From UBA11222 sp049323435 (GTDB lineage Bacteria; Pseudomonadota; Alphaproteobacteria; UBA11222), in NCBI GenBank assembly GCA_049323435.1, contig JBMOMX010000032.1:1-64000 (forward strand): a DNA stretch of 64,000 nucleotides, written 5' to 3'. The position numbers were made by a program, and so were the translations under genes. The notes beneath the pieces were generated by a model. That model was not told where the DNA came from. It was given only the letters and a program-made list of their open reading frames with translations, and did no database searches. Positions 32,780-41,224 of the stretch are shown piece by piece (within the stretch, counting starts at the first letter, position 1; every line of letters begins with the position of its first letter).

Positions 32780-33118
32780 ATGAAACTCGTAATGGCAATC
32801 ATCAAGCCGTTCAAGCTGGACGAAGTGCGCCAAGCCCTTACCAGCCTGGGCATAGAAGGCATGACTGTAACCGAAGTAAAGGGTTATGGCAGGCAAAAGG
32901 GTCACACGGAAATTTATCGTGGCGCAGAATATGCGATCAGTTTTCTGCCCAAGCTGAAACTGGAAGTGGCCATTAATTCCGATCAGGTCGATTCGGTCAT
33001 CAGCGCCATCGTTGCTGCTGCCCGCACCGGACAGATCGGCGACGGTAAAATCTTCATTTCCCCAATTGATCAGGTCGTTCGCGTCCGTACCGGCGAAAAA
33101 GACGCCGATGCGCTGTAA
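32780..33118 (+). CDS. glnK: PII nitrogen regulatory protein GlnK
   Basis: A 112-residue PII protein. The T-loop has Tyr51 in RGAEYAISF (the uridylylation site), the B-loop TGQIGDGKIF binds ATP, and the C-loop has RVRTGEKDADAL. It senses 2-oxoglutarate and ATP/ADP and gates AmtB, whose gene follows after 19 bp. That linkage favours GlnK over GlnB. Confidence 0.95.
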   Translation: MKLVMAIIKPFKLDEVRQALTSLGIEGMTVTEVKGYGRQKGHTEIYRGAEYAISFLPKLKLEVAINSDQVDSVISAIVAAARTGQIGDGKIFISPIDQVVRVRTGEKDADAL

Positions 33119-33137
33119 GCGGCTTATGGAGACTCAT

Positions 33138-34493
33138 ATGCACATGTTTATCAAATTTTCCGTTCTGGCCCTGGTTCTGGCACTATCCGGACTTGGCCTG
33201 GTTGACACTGCCCTGGCGCAGGATGCGGCCGCCGCGGCGCCCACTGTCGATTCCGGCGATACCGCCTGGATGCTGACATCCACCGCGCTGGTGCTGCTGA
33301 TGACCCTGCCGGGTCTGGCGCTGTTTTACGGCGGTATGGTGCGCAAGATGAATGTGCTGGCGACCGTTACCCAGAGCTTTGCCATCTGCTGTCTGGTGGC
33401 CGTGCTCTGGGTGCTGATTGGCTATAGTCTGGCCTTTGGCAATGGTACGCCCTTTATCGGCGATATGAGCCGTGTTCTGCTGAAGGGCATGGATATGAGC
33501 GCGCCATTCCTGCTAGGAGCGGGCATGGAGACCGGTTCGCTGCAATTCACCATACCCGAAAATGTGTTCATGATGTTCCAGATGACCTTTGCGATCATTA
33601 CGCCCGCACTGATCACCGGCGCCTTTGTGGACCGGATGAAATTTTCATCGCTGCTGGTTTTCACTGCGCTATGGCTGCTGATTGTCTATGCGCCCGTCGC
33701 ACATTGGGTCTGGCATCCGATGGGCGTGCTGTTTGGGGCCGGTGTGCTGGATTTTGCGGGCGGCACCGTGGTGCATATCAATGCCGGTGTGGCGGGGCTG
33801 GTAGCCGCGATCATTCTGGGCAAGCGTGCCGGCTATGGTGCGGGCGGCGGGCATAATTTCGCCCCGCATAATCTGGTGCTGAGCATAATCGGCGCATCGC
33901 TGCTGTGGGTGGGCTGGTTCGGGTTCAATGCCGGTTCCGCCGCCGCCGCCAATGGCCGCGCCGGCATGGCCATGACGGTCACCATGGTGGCCGCTGCTGC
34001 GGCCGGCCTGTCCTGGATGTTGACGGAATGGTCGTTGCGCGGCAAACCCAGTGCGCTGGGCCTGATTTCAGGCGCCATATCGGGGCTTGTCGCCATTACG
34101 CCTGCATCCGGCTATGTCGATGCCTCAGGGGCCATTATTATCGGCCTGGTAGCGGGTATCCTGTGCTATTGGGGCGCCACCTGGCTGAAACATGCGGGCG
34201 GCTATGACGACAGTCTGGACGTGTTCGGCGTGCATGGCATTGGCGGCATTGTCGGCGCGGTGCTGACCGGTGTCTTCGCCATAAAGGGGATCGGCGGCGT
34301 TTCGGGCCTGATCGAAGGGAATAGCGCGCAGGTCCTGACCCAGATCATGGGCATCGCCTATACCGTCGTCTGGTGTGCGCTGGCCACGGCGGGCATCCTG
34401 TATCTGATCAAATTCACCATGGGTCTGCGGGTTGAGCCGGAGCAGGAACGCGACGGGCTGGATCTGTCATTGCATGGCGAAACCGTTCTTTAG
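33138..34493 (+). CDS. amtB: Ammonium transporter AmtB
   Basis: A 451-residue Amt channel with a cleavable signal peptide (ending near ALAQ) and eleven expected helices. It contains the family signature DFAGGTVVHINAGVAGLVAA and the pore His in DVFGVHGIGGIVG. ATG 33138 is preceded by GGAGACTC; the ATG at 33126 lacks a ribosome site. It conducts ammonia across the inner membrane under GlnK control. Confidence 0.95.
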   Translation: MHMFIKFSVLALVLALSGLGLVDTALAQDAAAAAPTVDSGDTAWMLTSTALVLLMTLPGLALFYGGMVRKMNVLATVTQSFAICCLVAVLWVLIGYSLAFGNGTPFIGDMSRVLLKGMDMSAPFLLGAGMETGSLQFTIPENVFMMFQMTFAIITPALITGAFVDRMKFSSLLVFTALWLLIVYAPVAHWVWHPMGVLFGAGVLDFAGGTVVHINAGVAGLVAAIILGKRAGYGAGGGHNFAPHNLVLSIIGASLLWVGWFGFNAGSAAAANGRAGMAMTVTMVAAAAAGLSWMLTEWSLRGKPSALGLISGAISGLVAITPASGYVDASGAIIIGLVAGILCYWGATWLKHAGGYDDSLDVFGVHGIGGIVGAVLTGVFAIKGIGGVSGLIEGNSAQVLTQIMGIAYTVVWCALATAGILYLIKFTMGLRVEPEQERDGLDLSLHGETVL

Positions 34494-34535
34494 ATCGGTA
34501 TGATTATAAGTTTGACTATGCAACACACTCTAACC

Positions 34536-34624
34536 TGTCACCCCGGATTTATTCCGGGGTGACAGGGCCACATAGAAAGGCCTGAGTTTGGTTCCCTGGA
34601 CCCCGCAACAAGTGCGGGGTGACA
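34536..34624. repeat. Dispersed palindromic intergenic repeat R1, copy B (complete)
   Basis: The palindrome TGTCACCCCGGATT...TCCGGGGTGACA (34536-34564) is followed by a spacer and the hairpin CCCCGCAACAAGTGCGGGGTGACA. Flanks are shared with the other copies: ATGCAACACACTCTAACC upstream, as in copy C, and TTCAATCTAAAATCATT downstream, as in copy A. It fills most of the 268-bp gap after amtB and may terminate that operon. Confidence 0.8.
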
Positions 34625-34761
34625 CTGTGGATGGGCTGATTCAATCTAAAATCATTCCACTTTAGATAAACGGATAAACTGCCCCGGCCCTGCCTGCGGA
34701 AAATGTTCCGCCATCCCCGTAAGTGTTATACACTTGGACCCTATTTTACGGGCGAGGACAG

Positions 34762-35841
34762 ATGGCGGATGGTACAAAATTTCCGGAGCAGCAGGCGCGG
34801 ACCCGGCGTGAGCGCAAAAAAGTGGCGGCTGTAAAATCCGTCAATCTGGCCCTTCAGGGCGGCGGGGCGCATGGGGCCTTCACCTGGGGGGTGCTTGACC
34901 GGCTGTGCGAAGCGCCGCAGCTTTCCATTGAAGGGATCAGCGCCACCAGCGCCGGGGCCATGAACGCCGCCGTATTTGTTTCCGGACTTGCCAAAGGGGG
35001 GCGCGAGGGGGCGCGCGCAGCGCTTGAAAATTACTGGCGGCTGGTGTCCGAGGCGGGCGCGGCCAGCCCCTTGCAGCAGAATTTTTTTAATAATTTATTT
35101 GGCTTTGGCGCACCCGATCAATCACCGGCTTTCCTGGCCTTTGACCTGATGACGCGGATTTTGTCGCCCTATCAGTTCAACCCGCTTAATCTCAATCCGT
35201 TGCGGGGCATCTTGCAGCGCAGTGTCAATTTCGAGGCGCTTCGTGCCGGCAACTGTCCGGTGAAGCTGTTTTTATCCGCCACCAATGTGCGCACCGGCAA
35301 GGTGAAGATTTTTGAAAATCCGGAAATCACCCCGGACGCTGTGCTGGCGTCAAGCTGCCTGCCATTTCTGTTTCAGGCGATCGAGATCGGCGGCGAAGCC
35401 TATTGGGATGGCGGCTATATGGGTAATCCCGCGATTTTTCCGCTGATTTACGGCTGTAACAGCCATGATGTGGTGATTGTACATATCAACCCCATCGAAC
35501 GGGCCAGGCTGCCGCGCACCGCCAGCGAAATCATGAACCGCATCAATGAAATCAGTTTTAATTCATCGCTGATGCGGGAAATGCGGGCGGTCAGTTTCGT
35601 CACCCAGCTGATTGATGACGGCAAGCTGGTTGACCCGAAATTTTCACGCATGCTGATCCATGCCATTGCAGCGGATGATCTGATGAGCAGCCTGGGTGTG
35701 GCCAGCAAACTGAGCACCGACTGGGCGTTTCTGACGCGCTTGCGCGATGCGGGCCGGGACTGCGCCGCAACCTGGCTGGAGCAGCATTTCGACGCTCTGG
35801 GATCGCGATCCACGGTCGATATTGACGAGGTCTATTTATAA
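34762..35841 (+). CDS. Patatin-like phospholipase
   Basis: A 359-residue patatin-domain hydrolase. The oxyanion loop is LQGGGAHGAF (31-40), the nucleophile is Ser63 in ATSAGAMNA (Ala replaces the usual Gly of GxSxG), and the catalytic Asp lies in YWDGGYMGNPAIFPL. It would cleave acyl chains from glycerophospholipids. There is no signal peptide. ATG 34762 follows GGGCGAGGACAG. Its last 6 bp overlap the end of the convergent yggS gene. Confidence 0.85.
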   Translation: MADGTKFPEQQARTRRERKKVAAVKSVNLALQGGGAHGAFTWGVLDRLCEAPQLSIEGISATSAGAMNAAVFVSGLAKGGREGARAALENYWRLVSEAGAASPLQQNFFNNLFGFGAPDQSPAFLAFDLMTRILSPYQFNPLNLNPLRGILQRSVNFEALRAGNCPVKLFLSATNVRTGKVKIFENPEITPDAVLASSCLPFLFQAIEIGGEAYWDGGYMGNPAIFPLIYGCNSHDVVIVHINPIERARLPRTASEIMNRINEISFNSSLMREMRAVSFVTQLIDDGKLVDPKFSRMLIHAIAADDLMSSLGVASKLSTDWAFLTRLRDAGRDCAATWLEQHFDALGSRSTVDIDEVYL

Positions 35842-36525
35842 GCGCGCGCCGAAGATCGCGCTGCCAACACGCACATGCGTGGCGCCATGCTGGATGGCCG
35901 TTTCGAAATCCTCGCTCATGCCCATGCTGAGCTGGCCGAGCGCATTGCGCGCCGCAATTTGCGCCAGCAGATCAAAATGCGCCGCTGCATTCTGCCCGGC
36001 GGGCGGAATGCACATCAGCCCGGATATGTGCAAGCCATATTCCTGACGGCACCTGGCAATAAACCCGTCCGCCTCCTCGGGGGTCACGCCGGATTTCTGC
36101 GGCTCCAGACCGGTATTTACCTGAATGAACAGCGCCGGAGATCTGCCGCTGGCGGAAATTTCCTCGGCAAGGCGCCGCGCCAGTTTTTCCCTGTCCAGCA
36201 CATGGATGGCGTCAAACAGCGCGACGGCCTCGCGCACTTTATTGGACTGTAACGGGCCGATCAGATGCAGCCGGGCTTCGGGATGTTGCGCGCGCAAGGC
36301 GGGCCATTTGGCGCTGGCTTCCTGCACCCGGTTTTCAGCAAAATCCTTCTGGCCCGCCGCCAGCGCAACCGCAATGGCGGCAGCTGAATGAAATTTGCTG
36401 ACCGCAATCAGCGTAACCGTTTGCGGATCGCGCCCGGCCGCCTGTGCCGCGTGTATAATCTGCGCGCGCACCAGCGCAAGATTTGCGCTAATATCCACTG
36501 CTGGGGAAGAAGGCGTCCGGGTCAT
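35836..36525 (-). CDS. YggS/PLPBP-family PLP-binding protein
   Basis: A 229-residue single-domain fold-III PLP protein. PLP Lys is in LIAVSKFH, with the family signatures FAENRVQEA, HLIGPLQSNKV, VNTGLEPQKSG and LSMGMSEDFETAIQHGATHVRVGSAIFG. The family has no known enzyme activity and maintains vitamin B6 and amino-acid homeostasis. The length is normal. It overlaps the patatin gene tail to tail. Confidence 0.92.
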   Translation of the reverse strand: MTRTPSSPAVDISANLALVRAQIIHAAQAAGRDPQTVTLIAVSKFHSAAAIAVALAAGQKDFAENRVQEASAKWPALRAQHPEARLHLIGPLQSNKVREAVALFDAIHVLDREKLARRLAEEISASGRSPALFIQVNTGLEPQKSGVTPEEADGFIARCRQEYGLHISGLMCIPPAGQNAAAHFDLLAQIAARNALGQLSMGMSEDFETAIQHGATHVRVGSAIFGARL

Positions 36526-36581
36526 GACAGGATTACTATTGCCTCGTTCCGGATGACATTAGGAAATGGCCGCACAGATTT

Positions 36582-37199
36582 ATGAGATCAGCACGGACGC
36601 TAGCAGGCTTTGCCGCTCAACTCAATTGCGCCGCACGGCCTGAGGACACGCGGCCTGCACTGCCGCGCCTGTGGCTGCTAAGCGATGCGCAGCGCCTGCC
36701 GGATCCCGGCAGCGCCATCCAGCGTCTGCCTGCCGGTGCGGGATTTATCTTTCGCCATTATGAATATCATGGCCGCGAAAGCCTGGCGCGGCAACTGCTG
36801 CTTCTATGCCGCAAACGCCGGATAATTTTTCTGCTGGCGGGTGACTGGCGTATGGCGCTACGGGTGGGCGCTGACGGGGTGCATCTGCCGGAACAGCTCG
36901 GCCATCAGGCGCGCGCCATACGCAATGTCAGGCCCAATGCACTGGTAATGGTAGCAGCCCATTCGGCGCGCGCTATATCCCGCGCCTGTCAGCAGGGCGC
37001 AGACGCCATATTGCTGTCGCCGGTATTCGCGACCGCAAGCCATCCCGGCGCGGCGGCGCTGGGTGCGGTGCGGTTTGCAAAACTGCGCCACGGCGCGCAC
37101 CTGCCGGTGATTGCGCTGGGCGGGATTAACCCGCACACGGCGCGGCGTCTGCGCGGAAGCGGCGCGGCCGGCATTGCCGCCATTGGCGGGCTGGCTTAG
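36582..37199 (+). CDS. ThiE/TenI-like thiamine phosphate synthase family protein
   Basis: A 205-residue TIM-barrel protein with GADGVHLPE, a Ser-His region VAAHSARAISRACQQGADAILLSPVFATASHPGA and the phosphate-binding IALGGINPHTARRLRGSGAAGIAAIGG. These are ThiE/TenI features. The N terminus is longer and more basic than usual and the thiazole-pyrimidine loop residues are not all recognisable, so it may be TenI-like rather than a working ThiE. No other thiamine gene or TPP riboswitch is nearby. Confidence 0.75.
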   Translation: MRSARTLAGFAAQLNCAARPEDTRPALPRLWLLSDAQRLPDPGSAIQRLPAGAGFIFRHYEYHGRESLARQLLLLCRKRRIIFLLAGDWRMALRVGADGVHLPEQLGHQARAIRNVRPNALVMVAAHSARAISRACQQGADAILLSPVFATASHPGAAALGAVRFAKLRHGAHLPVIALGGINPHTARRLRGSGAAGIAAIGGLA

Positions 37200-37267
37200 C
37201 CTGGCTTGTGGCGCATATTTACTAAATCAATTTGTAACCCGGCTGGATCAGTCCCTTTGACATCTCG

Positions 37268-37400
37268 CTGACCCCCACCCCGGCCCTCCCCCTTTCAAGG
37301 GGAGGGAGTCTCCCAACGCAGCTTTTATATATTTATAAAAACCATTGTCAGCCCCAGAATTCCCTCCCCTTGCAAAGGGGAGGGCCAGGGAGGGGATCAG
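37268..37400. repeat. Palindromic intergenic repeat R3, copy 2
   Basis: Same architecture as 25490-25577: CTGACCCCCACCCCGGCCC, the hairpin CCCTCCCCCTTTCAAGGGGAGGG, a longer AT-rich middle (TTTTATATATTTATAAAA), then CCCTCCCCTTGCAAAGGGGAGGG and AGGGAGGGGATC. It lies between the convergent thiE-like and cysNC genes. The middle segment differs completely from copy 1, so only the arms are conserved. Confidence 0.75.
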
Positions 37401-37472
37401 GTGGCAGTGCAAAACAGACCGGGTAAAGACAAAGCGCATGTCAGCCATTATCGAGGCTGACCACAAAATCGC

Positions 37473-39374
37473 CTAACCCGCCTTGCGGCTCATGGCGCGG
37501 AGTGAAAAATTCGCTTCAATATAGGTGATCAGTTGCGCCATACATTCCTCGATGGAATGTTTGGCGGTATCGAGCACCAGTTCCGCAGCCGCAGGTTCTT
37601 CATAGGGGGCGGAGACGCCCGTGAATTCCTTGATCTCACCGCTGCGGGCTTTTTTATACAGACCCTTGGGATCGCGGCTTTCGCAGGTTTGCACATCCGC
37701 CTTGACATAGACTTCGTGAAAACAGCCGGGAGCAGCGGCGCGCGCCCGGTCCCGGTCGGAGCGATAGGGCGAAATAAAGGCGGTGAGCGCAATCATGCCC
37801 GCACGCGCAAACAGCGCCGCCACCTCGCCGACGCGGCGGATATTCTCGGAACGGTCTTCCGGCGAAAAGCCCAGATTGGCGTTCAAGCCGAAACGGATAT
37901 TGTCGCCATCCAGCACATAGACCGAATAGCCTTTTTCAAACAGACGGCGTTCCAGCTCCACCGACAATGTGGACTTGCCCGCGCCCGACAGGCCGGTAAA
38001 CCAGATTACGCCGCCGCGATGCCCGTTCATGCGGGCACGTTCCTCATCGCTGATGCCCTGTTCAACCCGGACAATATTAGTGGCGCGCTGGGTGATCAGC
38101 TGCCGCTGATCGGCATAGCCTTCCATGGAAATGATGCCGCCTCCGGCAATGTCATAACCATCAACCAGCACAAAGCGCCCCGTAGCGGGTTTGTCATTGA
38201 ATGCATCCAGAGCCAGCATGCGCCGCGCGCGCAATATGACTTCCGCCACCTGATTGCGTTCGACAGATACAGGTTGTGACAAAGACAGATCGCCGGTATC
38301 GATCACCGATTCGATTTTTTGCACCTGCACCTGCACTTCGCTGGTGTTCAGTTTTAGCTTGTAACTTTTTCCGGTGATCAGCGGATCATGGCCAAGCCAG
38401 AAAAGACGTGCACGGAATACATCGGTTTCAATCGGCGCATTGCGGACATGGCTGATTGTATCGCCGCGTTCCACAAAAATCTGTTCATCAAGGGTCAGTC
38501 CAACGGAATAACCCGCCAGCGCGCGCGAGGGAGAAGCCAGCGTGTCAGGCCAGACCTCCAGGCTTTTGACCCTGGCGGTTTTATTGGAGGGTGAAAACAG
38601 AATTTCATCGCCCACCGTAACGCGTCCCGATTCGATGCGCCCGGCAATGATCCGCCGCTCGTCGAATTTATAGACATCCTGCACCGGCAGGCGCAGCGGC
38701 AGATCGCTGGAAAGCGGTTCCGATACGAAACAGTCAAGCGCTTCCACGACTGCCGGACCCGTATACCAGTCCATCGCAGCAGAACGCCGGGTCAGATTTT
38801 CACCTTCGCGCGCCGACACCGGCAGGATAAAGGTCGGCACTACTCCCAGATCATTCAGATAGGAGCGGAATTCCTGCGCCACTTCCTCAAAGCGCTGCTG
38901 GCTATAGCCCACCAGATCCATTTTATTGATGGCCACCGCCACCTGGCGGATGCCCAGCAGATGCAGCAGATAGCCATGCCGGCGCGACTGTTCGCGCACG
39001 CCTTCCACCGCGTCAATGATCAGCAGCGCCGCATCGCTTTGCGCCGCGCCGGTGATCATGTTTTTCAGAAACTCCTTATGCCCCGGCGCGTCGATGATCA
39101 CATAATTGCGCTTCTCGGTATTGAACCAGATTTGAGACGTGTCGATGGTAATGCCCTGATCGCGTTCGGCCTGGAGCGCGTCCATAAGAAAGGCATATTC
39201 GAACGGCATGCCGCGCCTGTCGGACATGGCCCTGATTTCTTCCACCTTGCCCTGCGGCAGCGAATTGGTGTCATGCAGCAGCCGGCCCACCAGGGTTGAT
39301 TTACCATGATCCACATGCCCGACAATTACGATACGCAATAGATCGCGCACTGCGGATTGAGAAAGTTGCGTCAT
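37473..39374 (-). CDS. cysNC: Bifunctional sulfate adenylyltransferase subunit 1 / APS kinase
   Basis: A 633-residue fusion. The N-terminal CysN GTPase has GHVDHGKS, DAPGHKEF and NKMDLV; a beta-barrel middle follows. From about residue 455 a CysC APS kinase domain has the second P-loop GLSGAGKST and ENIRRVGEVA. With CysD it makes APS from sulfate and then PAPS. It follows cysD after 12 bp. A PAPS-making route beside a sulfotransferase suggests use in sulfation as well as assimilation. Confidence 0.95.
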   Translation of the reverse strand: MTQLSQSAVRDLLRIVIVGHVDHGKSTLVGRLLHDTNSLPQGKVEEIRAMSDRRGMPFEYAFLMDALQAERDQGITIDTSQIWFNTEKRNYVIIDAPGHKEFLKNMITGAAQSDAALLIIDAVEGVREQSRRHGYLLHLLGIRQVAVAINKMDLVGYSQQRFEEVAQEFRSYLNDLGVVPTFILPVSAREGENLTRRSAAMDWYTGPAVVEALDCFVSEPLSSDLPLRLPVQDVYKFDERRIIAGRIESGRVTVGDEILFSPSNKTARVKSLEVWPDTLASPSRALAGYSVGLTLDEQIFVERGDTISHVRNAPIETDVFRARLFWLGHDPLITGKSYKLKLNTSEVQVQVQKIESVIDTGDLSLSQPVSVERNQVAEVILRARRMLALDAFNDKPATGRFVLVDGYDIAGGGIISMEGYADQRQLITQRATNIVRVEQGISDEERARMNGHRGGVIWFTGLSGAGKSTLSVELERRLFEKGYSVYVLDGDNIRFGLNANLGFSPEDRSENIRRVGEVAALFARAGMIALTAFISPYRSDRDRARAAAPGCFHEVYVKADVQTCESRDPKGLYKKARSGEIKEFTGVSAPYEEPAAAELVLDTAKHSIEECMAQLITYIEANFSLRAMSRKAG

Positions 39375-39386
39375 TTTGCCTGGTCC

Positions 39387-40181
39387 CTACAAATAGCCGT
39401 CAGCGCGCAGGCGCTCGAAACTGTCCTCAGCCTCATGATCCATGGCGCGGCCTGCGCGTTCGGATATATTCGTCGTCTGAAGTTCTGCTATGATTTCATC
39501 AATCGTGGCGGCCTGGCTATCGACCGGGAAGGTGATGTCTTCATCGCCAAGCGAGCGATAGCGTTTGCCGTTCTTTGTATAATACAGCCCTATTGTGGGT
39601 ATATTTTCGCGCTTGGTATATTGCCATATATCCAGTTCGGTCCAGTGCAGCAGCGGATGGATGCGGATATGTGTGCCAGGCGGATAATCTGTTTTGTACT
39701 GATCCCAGAATTCGGGCGGCTGATCGCGAAAATCCCATTGGCCTTCCTGCCCACGCGGGCTGAACACCCGCTCCTTTGCCCGCGTCGCCTGTTCATCGCG
39801 CCTGATACCGGCAATCAGACCGCTGAATTGTTCGCGGTCCTGTACTTTTTTCAGACCGGCGGTCTTACGCGCCGCCGATCGCGCAGCGGCAGGCAGGCTG
39901 GGATCCATATCCTCCAGCGGCGGGCAGGTGTCGCGGATCAGGGTCAGATTCCATTCTTTTACATAGCGGTCGCGGAATTCATACATTTCCTTGAATTTTT
40001 TGCCCGTATCAACATGAATGACCGGAAACGGCACATGGCCGAAAAACGCCTTTTTGGCCAGCCAGATCATGACATTCGAATCCTTGCCGAGCGACCACAA
40101 CATGCCGATCTTATCGAGCCGGTTGAACGCCTCGCGCAGGATGAATACGCTTTTATTTTCCAGTTGATCCAAGTGGTTCAT
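39387..40181 (-). CDS. cysD: Sulfate adenylyltransferase subunit 2
   Basis: A 264-residue PAPS reductase-fold ATP pyrophosphatase-type enzyme with the PP motif LWSLGKDSNVM (Gly replaces Ser in the usual SGGKDS), HVDTGKKFKEMYEFRD and the RIHPLLHWTELDIWQY segment. It adenylates sulfate together with CysN. ATG 40181 with GGTGGAAAAT ahead is preferred over a GTG 12 bp upstream. It begins the cysD-cysNC operon. Confidence 0.93.
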   Translation of the reverse strand: MNHLDQLENKSVFILREAFNRLDKIGMLWSLGKDSNVMIWLAKKAFFGHVPFPVIHVDTGKKFKEMYEFRDRYVKEWNLTLIRDTCPPLEDMDPSLPAAARSAARKTAGLKKVQDREQFSGLIAGIRRDEQATRAKERVFSPRGQEGQWDFRDQPPEFWDQYKTDYPPGTHIRIHPLLHWTELDIWQYTKRENIPTIGLYYTKNGKRYRSLGDEDITFPVDSQAATIDEIIAELQTTNISERAGRAMDHEAEDSFERLRADGYL

Positions 40182-40305
40182 TTTATTTTCCACCGATTTA
40201 CAGGGGTACTTTTTATATTACGCTAAATATATGCAGTATTTTGGCCGGCCGGGCAATCAAAAACCGCAAATTTCCAATCCCCGGCCGGGTTAATCGCGCA
40301 ACCGC

Positions 40306-41133
40306 TCAGGGCAGATAGTCAAAACGCGCCATTTGTTCGTGATGGGCTGCAACAATCCGGTCTATCTGCTGGCGCGACAAATGGGTTCGCCATTGCTGTT
40401 TGCGGCCCGAGCGGAAAAATGCCTGGGAAAATTCGCTGCGTTCCTTGAAGCTGGTTTTACGTTCCTGCGTCTTAAGCACATCGAATGAAGAAAATTTTAT
40501 GGCCCGCCGCAAGCGGTCATTTGGCGGTGTCAATCCCAGAAAATCCGCCAGCCTGCGGAAGCTTTTATTCGGCTTGTCGAGCATATCCTCATAACGCATC
40601 AGATGCAGGCCGGGATTTTCATGCCCGGTCCAGCTTTTGACATGGGTGGACCAGTCGGAATGAAATTCAGCCGCATGGGCCGCGCTGGTTTCGGTTGCGG
40701 AACTGGGATCGCCCAGCCGCTCGATTGCCGCATCCAGACTGACGCCAAAATGATCCGCCATGGAAATCACCACATCGAGCGGATTGCGCACCACATAGAT
40801 GGCGCCCGCCGTCACTTCCATATTGTGCAGCGGAATGCCGCAGCATTCACCCAGAAAATTATGGGTTTTGACAAACACCGAATCCGGAAAGGCCTGGGTG
40901 AAATCACGGTGCACGGCGGGGCGCAGCGCCATGATTTGCGCCATTTCCAACCCCTCAAGCGGGCGGCCGGCACGTCTGGCATACCAGGCACCGGCGGATT
41001 CGCCGATGCAGAAGCGGTCAAGTTCGTTGATAGAGGCCGGCTCGGGCGGGTTGCGCAGCAGATTGAACAAAAAAGCGCGCAGCCATGTATTACCTGACTT
41101 GGGATAGGAGGCGAGCCAAATGAGAGCGCCCAT
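40306..41133 (-). CDS. PAPS-dependent sulfotransferase
   Basis: A 275-residue cytosolic-type sulfotransferase. The 5'-phosphosulfate loop is ASYPKSGNTWLRAF at the N terminus, and the 3'-phosphate site is YVVRNPLDVVISMADHFG. The C-terminal part has the family's KTSFKERSEFSQAFFRSGRKQQW loop. It transfers sulfate from PAPS to an unknown acceptor. It lies 125 bp upstream of cysD on the same strand, so PAPS supply and use are linked. ATG 41133 is preferred over the TTG one codon upstream. Confidence 0.87.
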   Translation of the reverse strand: MGALIWLASYPKSGNTWLRAFLFNLLRNPPEPASINELDRFCIGESAGAWYARRAGRPLEGLEMAQIMALRPAVHRDFTQAFPDSVFVKTHNFLGECCGIPLHNMEVTAGAIYVVRNPLDVVISMADHFGVSLDAAIERLGDPSSATETSAAHAAEFHSDWSTHVKSWTGHENPGLHLMRYEDMLDKPNKSFRRLADFLGLTPPNDRLRRAIKFSSFDVLKTQERKTSFKERSEFSQAFFRSGRKQQWRTHLSRQQIDRIVAAHHEQMARFDYLP

Positions 41134-41173
41134 CAACCAAACCTGTCTGACTGAAACGGATCATTTCCGCCAC

Positions 41174-41203
41174 GAAAAAGGGCAGGCCATAGCCTGCCCT
41201 TTC
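41174..41203 (-). terminator. Rho-independent terminator of the porin gene
   Basis: On the minus strand AAAGGGCAGGC, a TATG loop and GCCTGCCCTTTTT form a strong hairpin ending in a T run, 22 bp after the porin stop codon. It is the clearest intrinsic terminator in the window. Confidence 0.88.
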
Positions 41204-41224
41204 ATAATCTATTGCAAGACCGGA

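Noticed and set aside
36582..37199. TPP riboswitch before the ThiE-like gene
   Set aside because: The gap from the divergent yggS-like gene is only 56 bp and no CTGAGA thi-box motif is present.
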